Assembly: GCA_947474445.1 (NCBI GenBank)
Contig: CANJJY010000021.1
Span: 1 to 21,097 of the forward strand
Direction: 5' to 3'
Length of the DNA stretch: 21,097 bases
From: Oligoflexaceae bacterium
Lineage (GTDB): Bacteria; Bdellovibrionota_B; Oligoflexia; Oligoflexales; Oligoflexaceae
The notes below the pieces were generated by a model. That model did no database searches. It worked only from the letters and a program-made list of their open reading frames with translations, and was not told where the DNA came from. The number at the start of each line of letters is the position of its first letter. Position 1 is the stretch's first letter. Positions 8,472 through 13,840 of this stretch are shown piece after piece. The translations under genes and the position numbers were made by a program.

Positions 8472-9429
8472 GAGCCGCGACAGGCGTCTTTTGCGTAGAG
8501 AAGAAGTGAAGACTGGAATAACGCGAAGCTCTTTGCTTCGGTCTTGCGGCCACATCGAAGATGCCGATGAATTCAGATTTGCGTTCAGGATCGACATTGA
8601 CGACAAAGCTATTGGCTGAAGCAAAGCAGAAGTAGAGACCGAGTCCAGCCCCTCCTTGATCGGTAAAATTGCCGATTTTACTGTGGCTTCCAAAACATCG
8701 AATCAAAAATGATTGCAGGATGTCCCAAGTCATCGCCCCGAATGGGTCTGAGATCGAGACCACCAGTTTTTCCCCGTCACACGCGAATTCCATGCGCGCC
8801 GCTTGCTTAGGCTTGAGCGTCACGCGCTCTTTACGCGACCAATCATTGTAAAGCATAGCGCCTGATTCATCGCGAGGCGCATCGTAGATGGCATTCATCA
8901 AGAGCTCTTCGCAGAAGAGTTCGACTGATTGGATCAGCGTGCTGCGCAGGTGCATGCTCTTGCAATAGTCCACGATAGTCTCTATGTATTCGTTGCGTTC
9001 GTTTGAATCGCGGATATGAAAGACTTCTGAGCGCGTCCCATTCGTCAGATAGTGCTTCACACCAAATATATCTTCGTCGAATATTTTGCGAACGGTATTG
9101 ACCAGCTCGCGGAGCTTGATCGTCCCATCGGGGTTCCTGGCAATCAGATTGGTCGCTTGTATTTCAGGGAGAAGGCGCGCGAGATCTTCGTAGTTAGCAT
9201 CGGTCAGGAGTATCACGGGCTGATTGATCGGCTGAGTCAGGCCCGCTTCTCGCACGAGATGCTGATGTTCTTGGCTATAGACGAGCAGAGAAAAATCACC
9301 TTGACGTAAAGCTTCCTTGAAAGCCTCATCGTCTGCGGGAATATGGCAGTCGCAGCGTGCGGACGCCATCATACTGCGCAGTTCGCGCACCTGGTTTCTT
9401 TCTCGGTCGTAAAACAGAACCGTCTGCAT
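8431..9429 (-). CDS. Degenerate-receiver / HATPase (anti-sigma-type) regulator
   Basis: A 332-residue cytoplasmic protein. Residues 1-120 look like a receiver fold (VLFYD at 4-8, VILLTDANY at 72-80), but the strand that should end in the phosphoacceptor Asp reads LLVYSQ, so it is probably a pseudo-receiver. Residues 150-295 form a GHKL ATPase of the RsbW/SpoIIAB style: N-box EELLMNA (174-180, N179), ISDPFGA (226-232) and glycine-rich GGAGLGLY (259-266). There is no His-kinase dimerisation motif, so an anti-sigma kinase or Ser/Thr switch kinase is the likely role. No sigma factor or anti-anti-sigma gene is next to it. The start at 9429 is chosen because GGGGAG lies 11 bases upstream and the receiver-like strand begins at once; the frame stays open 113 codons further up without a good site. 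Confidence 0.75.
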   Translation of the reverse strand: MQTVLFYDRERNQVRELRSMMASARCDCHIPADDEAFKEALRQGDFSLLVYSQEHQHLVREAGLTQPINQPVILLTDANYEDLARLLPEIQATNLIARNPDGTIKLRELVNTVRKIFDEDIFGVKHYLTNGTRSEVFHIRDSNERNEYIETIVDYCKSMHLRSTLIQSVELFCEELLMNAIYDAPRDESGAMLYNDWSRKERVTLKPKQAARMEFACDGEKLVVSISDPFGAMTWDILQSFLIRCFGSHSKIGNFTDQGGAGLGLYFCFASANSFVVNVDPERKSEFIGIFDVAARPKQRASRYSSLHFFSTQKTPVAAPSVALPLRRIRAV

Positions 9430-9733
9430 TTTGTATACCGCTCCCCGCCTTACTCGTCTCTTAGTAGATGTCGGCTTGAAAGTCAGAAACTTAAGAGCCT
9501 TGTGGTCTTTCTTTTTAAAAGGCATTTTTTCTGTATAAATACAGTTTCTTATAGACCTAGGTAAAAGGTATGTTGAGGGGCTAAAAAGCCAGCGAGATGG
9601 CGGTCGAGATGGTAATTTTGAGGATTGCCGCCACGTGGCAGGGATGACGAGGAGCCATCGCAGAGACCGGTATTCACAGGGATCGATACCAAACCAGGGC
9701 CGACGGTAAAGATGCCAAAGAAAGACCAGAGGG
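9430..9733. other. Intergenic region upstream of the HATPase regulator
   Basis: This 304-base gap lies between two minus-strand genes. On the minus strand it holds the GGGGAG ribosome binding site of the regulator (about 9440) and a 14-base palindrome (9531-9544). It also holds a possible promoter read leftwards, TTTACC about 18 bases before TATTTAT. The regulator's frame remains open through the region, including an ATG at 9525 that would add a basic 32-residue N-terminus, but no convincing ribosome binding site precedes that ATG. I see no RNA gene and no other ORF with protein-like composition. Confidence 0.4.
9531..9544. promoter_or_regulatory. Palindrome CTGTAT-AA-ATACAG upstream of the HATPase regulator
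   Basis: The two 6-base arms are perfect inverted repeats separated by two bases. The site overlaps the possible leftward -10 element about 100 bases before the regulator's start codon, a good place for a repressor. The outer CTGT and ACAG resemble a LexA half-site pair, but the spacing is 6 bases instead of the 8 of the Escherichia coli SOS box. Its identity is therefore open. Confidence 0.4.
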
Positions 9734-10006
9734 TTAGGCGGGCCCACTGCCTTCAGCATCGAGCTCATTTCTCAGCTGCGGCTTATTTCTAGCGCGCACG
9801 GAATCAAGAGGCTGGATATGACAGCTTTCCAGTTCGGGATCGAAGCAAAGAACGACCTGTCCCCGTCGGAGCTGGCGCAAGACGTGATCAACTTTTTGTT
9901 CAAGAGAATATTCACTGAGACCGTAGTCGGTGCCTTCGCGGGTGACGAACTCTTCCACGACTCGCCGCAGCGTCTCTGTCTGGAGGCCTTGCCAGGGAAT
10001 TTCCAT
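9734..10006 (-). CDS. yheU: UPF0270 family protein (YheU-like)
   Basis: A 90-residue protein whose first 70 residues match the short YheU/UPF0270 family closely: MEIPWQGL at the start, then EEFVTREGTDYG (17-28), and LEQKVDHVLRQLRRGQ followed by VLCFDPE and an I-P-like element. YheU of enteric bacteria is about 72 residues, and this protein carries an extra charged tail of about 18 residues. The molecular function of the family is unknown. The ATG at 10006 is chosen over the upstream open frame (to 10126) because homology begins exactly there and AAAGGA lies seven bases before it. It is divergent from the methionine sulfoxide reductase gene and shares a 79-base promoter region with it. Confidence 0.88.
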   Translation of the reverse strand: MEIPWQGLQTETLRRVVEEFVTREGTDYGLSEYSLEQKVDHVLRQLRRGQVVLCFDPELESCHIQPLDSVRARNKPQLRNELDAEGSGPA

Positions 10007-10031
10007 GCAAAAATCCTTTGCGGAAGGAGTG

Positions 10032-10058
10032 TATAGACGGTATTTAGTGCCGCCTATA
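10032..10058. promoter_or_regulatory. Inverted repeat in the yheU / fRMsr divergent promoter region
   Basis: TATAGACGG (10032-10040) and CCGCCTATA (10050-10058) form a 9-base inverted repeat with one mismatch and a 9-base spacer. It lies in the middle of the 79-base region between two divergent genes. The centre-to-centre arm distance is 18 bases, and AT-rich TATA elements that could serve as -10 boxes sit inside the arms. A shared operator is plausible; a transcript hairpin is the alternative. Confidence 0.4.
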
Positions 10059-10085
10059 TAGTGCACGCGGAGGAGAAAAAAATCT

Positions 10086-10598
10086 ATGTTAGATCCCCTC
10101 GACCGTTCCGCCTCAGCCGAGGCCAAACAAGAGCATTATAAGCAGGTTGCTGCCAGCATCCACGCTCTCCTGGAACAGGAAACCGATTGGACCGCCGCTC
10201 TGGCCACCGTAGCCTGTGAATTGCATCATGCCTTCGCCTATTATCACTGGACCGGATTCTATCGGGTTGTGCGGCCCCAGCATTTGAAAATCGGTCCCTA
10301 TCAGGGCACCCACGGTTGTCTCGATATCCCATTTCAACGGGGGGTCTGCGGCACCGCAGCGCGGAGCCGTCAAACCCAACTCGTTCCTGACGTCGAGCAG
10401 TTCCCAGGTCATATTGCCTGCTCATCGACCACCCGCAGCGAGATCGTCGTCCCCGTCTTGAATCCAAAAGGAAGACTCCTCGCCGTCCTCGATGTCGACT
10501 CCAACGACCTCGCAGCGTTTGACGCCGCAGATCAAGTAGCTTTGGAAAGCATCTGTGCTTATTTAGGCGAGCGATTTGCCGATCAAATCGTTCTTTAG
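10086..10598 (+). CDS. msrC: Free methionine-(R)-sulfoxide reductase (GAF domain, fRMsr)
   Basis: A 170-residue single GAF-domain enzyme that reduces free L-methionine-(R)-sulfoxide in the cytoplasm using thioredoxin-type electrons. The family motifs are clear: HWTGFYRV (54-61), IGPYQGTHGC (69-78), RGVCGTA (85-91), and FPGHIAC (106-112) followed by SEIVVPV and LDVDS. The three active-site cysteines Cys78, Cys88 and Cys112 have the same 10 and 24 residue spacing as in Escherichia coli YebR/MsrC. One change is that the residue after the last Cys is Ser, where Asp is usual. A strong GGAGGAG lies about 10 bases before ATG. The TAG stop overlaps the stop of the convergent methyltransferase gene. 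It probably protects against oxidative damage. Confidence 0.93.
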   Translation: MLDPLDRSASAEAKQEHYKQVAASIHALLEQETDWTAALATVACELHHAFAYYHWTGFYRVVRPQHLKIGPYQGTHGCLDIPFQRGVCGTAARSRQTQLVPDVEQFPGHIACSSTTRSEIVVPVLNPKGRLLAVLDVDSNDLAAFDAADQVALESICAYLGERFADQIVL

Positions 10599-10607
10599 AA
10601 CGATTTG
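10584..10607. repeat. Perfect 11-bp inverted repeat centred on two overlapping convergent stop codons
   Basis: CAAATCGTTCT (10584-10594) and AGAACGATTTG (10597-10607) are perfect reverse complements around TT. One G-T wobble and two more pairs could extend the stem to 14. The plus-strand TAG (10596-10598) and minus-strand TAA (10595-10597) fall on the centre. It is likely a shared hairpin 3' end for both mRNAs. Neither side has a U-tract, so it is not a classical intrinsic terminator. Confidence 0.6.
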
Positions 10608-11962
10608 GTCCTCGAACGTGTCGCATAGCTCCGCTGCAGGACGCGGCGGAGCAAGGCGAGAGTCTGTTCGCTGTTCATTCCCATTTGCGGCGCCAGCAGT
10701 TCCGTGATGTCAGCCAGTGAGCGCTCTCCGTTCACTTGAGCCAGAATCACGGCGAGGGTGTGATTGAAGATGATCTGCTCCTGCATTTCGGGCCAGACCG
10801 GAATAACTTCTTCGGGGTGTTCTAGCCAGGTCGGCTGATCTTTCAACTGAGGCCATGGCGTCACCTCGCGAACTTTTCGCACGCGGAAGGCGAAGATCCA
10901 CTCATAGCGCTTCTGGCAATTGTGAGCGGCGAGCAGATAGGGAATTTCACGCTCTTCTTTCGCCAAGAGCTCAAAACCCTGTTCGAGCAGGATCGCCTCC
11001 ACTTCTTCACGGCTGTAGCATTGGCTCTGCAAAGGCTGATGAAACACCAGCGAACCAAAGTTGATCCATTGCCCACCGATCTTGATCAAGGCATTCATAC
11101 GGCTGGCGAGGCTGCGAAAATCTTCTGGCATCACGTCGATCAACCAGGGAGTAAAAAGAGTGTCCAAACTCTGCGGCTTAAGACAGGGTGTCCTGACATC
11201 GGCAAGGAGAAAGTGAAATCCGCTGGTCACCGCTTCCGGAGCCTTACAACGGACCTTGACCGCGCTCGATTTTAGATTGCGCGGCGCCATAGGAAAATCA
11301 TAGAAGTAGAGGGTTTTACCGGCGAGCATCCGCGCCGCGACTTGCAAATAAAAAGGATTGATGTCGATCGCCAGCGTGGTCGTTCCGGGATAGGCTCGAT
11401 GCAGATCGTAGGCCAATCGACTCGGCCCCGATCCAAGGACGGCCATCAGACCGAGGCTCCCCTCGCCCATCAGGCTTTTCACCGTATCAAAAGCCGCTTG
11501 ATTCTCCTGCTCGCCCCAGCCCCAATCGCGCAGGACGTTAGCGTAATAGCCGAGCAGGCTCAGCTGTTCGGGTAAAGGTGTACCCGCGAGCGCATTGAGC
11601 TCGTAGCTAGGATCTTCCGGTACATCGAGATCTTCGAGCAACTTTTCCACTTCCCGCAGCTGCTCGGTCTTGCCCTGAATAAGCGCGCGCAAGCGTTCGA
11701 GAGTGGCAGGTAACAGATCAGGGATTTTTTGTTCGATCTTCAGCGTCTGGAGATCTTTGTCGATCGACTGCACGTAGAAGCGCAGGCGCTGACTCCAGTC
11801 GGCTCGATAGGCTTTGGCCTGTGGGAATAGCCAGGGCAATCCGCCCCAAACAGGATAGTCTTGTAAACAGGCGGTGCACGACAATGATTCGGTGGCAGCC
11901 GTCAGCGAACCGCCGCATGTCGGACAACCTGCGAGAGTGGCGAGTAGAGGCAACGTCCGCAT
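10595..11962 (-). CDS. Trm112-like zinc finger + N2227-like methyltransferase + PqqD-like tail
   Basis: A 455-residue cytoplasmic protein. An N-terminal Trm112-style zinc ribbon has Cys13-x2-Cys16 and Cys29-x2-Cys32. After a helical segment (about 55-165) comes a SAM-binding core: motif I VLGSGPSRLAYDL (175-187), acidic D200 ending the next strand, and D255. The following stretch, from FTPWLIDV (270-277) through GGQWINFGSLVFHQ (296-309), YSREEV (316-321) and GF (329-330), resembles the N2227/carnosine N-methyltransferase family of eukaryotes. The tail (about 400-446, ERSLADITELL) looks like a PqqD-type winged helix. The acceptor is unknown. AAAGGA five bases before ATG sets the start. It lies 12 bases after a small exported-protein gene and is probably co-transcribed with it. 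Confidence 0.72.
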   Translation of the reverse strand: MRTLPLLATLAGCPTCGGSLTAATESLSCTACLQDYPVWGGLPWLFPQAKAYRADWSQRLRFYVQSIDKDLQTLKIEQKIPDLLPATLERLRALIQGKTEQLREVEKLLEDLDVPEDPSYELNALAGTPLPEQLSLLGYYANVLRDWGWGEQENQAAFDTVKSLMGEGSLGLMAVLGSGPSRLAYDLHRAYPGTTTLAIDINPFYLQVAARMLAGKTLYFYDFPMAPRNLKSSAVKVRCKAPEAVTSGFHFLLADVRTPCLKPQSLDTLFTPWLIDVMPEDFRSLASRMNALIKIGGQWINFGSLVFHQPLQSQCYSREEVEAILLEQGFELLAKEEREIPYLLAAHNCQKRYEWIFAFRVRKVREVTPWPQLKDQPTWLEHPEEVIPVWPEMQEQIIFNHTLAVILAQVNGERSLADITELLAPQMGMNSEQTLALLRRVLQRSYATRSRTKSF

Positions 11963-11974
11963 GGGCGTCCTTTT

Positions 11975-12529
11975 CTATAGGATTTTCTTCTTGCCGACTT
12001 CAAGCTTCTCCGACCCGAGATCGGTTCGATGGATGATGAGCTGGGGACTGATTTCTGTTGCATCCTTGTCATAGGCTCGAGGCGTTCGTATCTCGAGTTC
12101 GCGCAGACTCGAGAGTTTGACTTCCTTGACGGCCGACCAACCCGCCGGCAGTTCTTCAAACTCGAGCTCGCCTTCATGCCCTAAGGCATGGATGGTGAAT
12201 TGAAAGATGGCCAAATCTTGCTTGGTCTTGTTGTGAACTTCGATGAAGCCGGCACCAGTCGCCTGCGAAAGGTGCAATATCATCAAAAGATGCGGCTGCG
12301 ATCCGGAATTATAGGACTCATTAAGATTTTTGAAGAATTTGATCGGCGGAACTTTGATCGGCTTGACCCGCTTGGGCGGCGTCGCGTCGACAGGAACGGA
12401 CGGAGCGCCGGCGTCCTTGCTGACGACTGGCGCAGTGGGCTTGCTGCTCGGTGCATCGTCAGCCCTACCGGGGTTGGCATGGAGCACCAAGATACCTATC
12501 GTCCCTATCAAGCCGAGGCGCTTTTTCAT
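11975..12529 (-). CDS. Small exported protein of unknown function
   Basis: A 184-residue precursor with a Sec signal peptide (Lys2-Lys3-Arg4, hydrophobic 5-17, likely cleavage after GRA at 23, before DDAPSS). A Pro/Ala/Lys-rich linker (about 25-60) leads to a domain of about 115 residues rich in beta strands (GAGFIEVHNKTKQDLAIFQF, then ELEFEELPAGW and LRELEIRTP), consistent with a small beta-sandwich in the periplasm. I recognise no family. GAGG eight bases upstream of ATG supports the start. It is 12 bases upstream of the methyltransferase gene and 77 bases downstream of the DoxX-like gene, all on the minus strand. Being exported, it is not an obvious partner for a cytoplasmic methyltransferase. 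Confidence 0.7.
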   Translation of the reverse strand: MKKRLGLIGTIGILVLHANPGRADDAPSSKPTAPVVSKDAGAPSVPVDATPPKRVKPIKVPPIKFFKNLNESYNSGSQPHLLMILHLSQATGAGFIEVHNKTKQDLAIFQFTIHALGHEGELEFEELPAGWSAVKEVKLSSLRELEIRTPRAYDKDATEISPQLIIHRTDLGSEKLEVGKKKIL

Positions 12530-12606
12530 CTATCAAACCTCAAAAGACTAAAGCTAAAGCCTGGTTAATCGTAGCACACCGGGGGCAAAACAGAGAAATT
12601 CTCGGC

Positions 12607-13452
12607 TTATGAGGCCCGGCTTTTGCGAAAAAAGCGAAGAGGCCGCGCGAGCTCGCTTCGTTTGGGAGCCAGTTGAGGCGTGAGGAGAATCACGAGAAGT
12701 GGCACACCGGTGTGAGACACGCGCATCAGTGTTTCATAGAGTCCCATCTCGGGAGAGAAGATGATGCGCGAAACTGCCGTGATCAATCCCCAAAGGCTCA
12801 TGTAAATGAGCAGGCTCCGCGTCGGCTTTGAGATGACGAGGACGGCTGCCACCAGATCGATCGCGCCGATCACCCACAAGAGATTGCGAGCCGTCGCCTC
12901 TGACCAGGCCCAAGACGTCAGCCGCTGGCTCCCAACGATGATCAGATCGACAAAGGAGGGATGTTGCTGCAAGGCTTCCCACCCGTGAGTGGCAAATGTG
13001 AGGGCTAATCCCACTCGAAAGATGAAAGGTACGATTGGCAAGGATCGTTCGATATCGACCCGCCGCTGCAGGAGCAGCGCATAGGCAACTCCAAAAAGCC
13101 ACACAAAGCGAATGGCTTCAGCCGGCAGCGTATAAGCGACCGCAAACTCACCCCCAAGCAAGGTGCGCGATACCGCTTCGATGAGAAAGACGCAAGCAAG
13201 AGCAAAAAAGGGCCAGGGGCTCCATTGAAAAAATGCCCACAAAACAGAAATGAGGAGCAAGACGATCGAACCTTTGCTCACCGCTAGACACGTCGCTTCA
13301 GAGAGATTGGTGTTGAGGAAAAGAAAGTTGGCGAGGCGGCTGCCTTCGTACCACATTTTGCCGCAGTAGCCGAGGACCTGGAGAGTCGCAATCGTATAGA
13401 TCAGGACCGCAATTTGATTTCTTTTCAACACGTCCCGTTCCACCCTCTTCAA
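12607..13452 (-). CDS. DoxX-like polytopic inner-membrane protein
   Basis: About 280 residues with roughly seven to eight hydrophobic segments (near 15-30, 58-75, 80-95, 110-128, 140-160, 190-208, 214-235, 245-262) and a very basic C-terminus (PKRSELARPLRFFRKSR). The segment FIFRVGLALTFATHGWEAL recalls the first helix of DoxX-family membrane proteins, and the two halves may be duplicated DoxX-like units; this is a weak match and the function is unknown. The start is uncertain. TTG at 13452 is the outermost site, with an in-frame stop at 13483-13485. GTG at 13431 or TTG at 13428, preceded by GGGTGG, would start right before the first membrane segment and may be the true start. No ATG is available. 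Confidence 0.65.
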   Translation of the reverse strand: MKRVERDVLKRNQIAVLIYTIATLQVLGYCGKMWYEGSRLANFLFLNTNLSEATCLAVSKGSIVLLLISVLWAFFQWSPWPFFALACVFLIEAVSRTLLGGEFAVAYTLPAEAIRFVWLFGVAYALLLQRRVDIERSLPIVPFIFRVGLALTFATHGWEALQQHPSFVDLIIVGSQRLTSWAWSEATARNLLWVIGAIDLVAAVLVISKPTRSLLIYMSLWGLITAVSRIIFSPEMGLYETLMRVSHTGVPLLVILLTPQLAPKRSELARPLRFFRKSRAS

Positions 13453-13704
13453 TAGGCTTTCGACTCTCGGTCGAAGACAAGCCTAAATCCGCCCCTTTGG
13501 CTGATCTCGCTTGAATTAGCCCAGTTTCCATGACATAAGACTCTTAAATTTTAGGCTATCCCTGCATCTTTGCTATCAGAAAATCGACATTTTGGAAAGT
13601 AAGGTCGCAGAAGAGCAAATATTTGTACGAATCAAGGAAAACTCGACCGCTTCGTGGGCTTTTGACGAACCAACACACCTAAAGGTCGGAATGGTTGATT
13701 TTCC

Positions 13705-13733
13705 TTGCAAGCTCATAGTCTTGTGACAATAAT
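13705..13733 (+). promoter_or_regulatory. Sigma70-like promoter of the pullulanase gene
   Basis: TTGCAA (-35), a 17-base spacer and AATAAT (-10, five of six consensus bases) predict a start near 13740 and a leader of about 100 bases before the ATG at 13841. The inverted repeat at 13736-13754 begins three bases downstream of the -10. Confidence 0.5.
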
Positions 13734-13735
13734 CC

Positions 13736-13754
13736 GCGTCTGAGAACCAGACGC
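13736..13754 (+). promoter_or_regulatory. Inverted repeat at the pullulanase transcription start
   Basis: GCGTCTG and CAGACGC are perfect 7-base arms with a 5-base loop (AGAAC). The repeat covers the predicted +1 position, so it may be an operator that represses the gene in the absence of alpha-glucans. It could equally be a 5'-terminal mRNA hairpin. It is not followed by a T-tract, so it is not a terminator. Confidence 0.45.
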
Positions 13755-13840
13755 AGAGCGAGAGCATGAAACGCCTGCTGGGCGCGAGTTTCAAGGGCAG
13801 ACACAGTACACTGATGTTCACTACAGGGGGCTCATTAAAC

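Larger units (their letters stand above)
13453..13840. other. Divergent regulatory region between the DoxX-like gene and the pullulanase
   Basis: A 388-base stretch. On the plus strand it has a sigma70-like promoter (13705-13733), a perfect hairpin-forming repeat at the expected transcription start (13736-13754) and the pullulanase ribosome binding site AGGGGG (13825-13830). The pullulanase frame is open from an ATG at 13766, but those 25 residues lie upstream of the signal peptide and are likely leader RNA. The left part (13453-13700) is AT-rich near 13545-13640. I see no convincing leftward promoter and no RNA gene in it. Confidence 0.45.

Noticed and set aside
7797..8693. 298-codon minus-strand frame crossing the convergent junction
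   Set aside because: It overlaps two real genes, the zinc enzyme and the regulator, and its sequence has no domain signature.
9430..9768. 113-codon N-terminal extension of the HATPase regulator
   Set aside because: The frame is open, but no good ribosome binding site precedes the upstream starts, the extension overlaps the end of yheU, and the receiver-like fold begins at the downstream ATG.
12593..12603. Short GAGAA-A-TTCTC palindrome before the exported-protein gene
   Set aside because: The 5-bp arms are too short and AT-rich to support a terminator or operator call.
13766..13840. 25-residue extension of the pullulanase
   Set aside because: It would bury the signal peptide. The ATG at 13841 has an AGGGGG and starts at the leader; the extra codons are probably untranslated leader.
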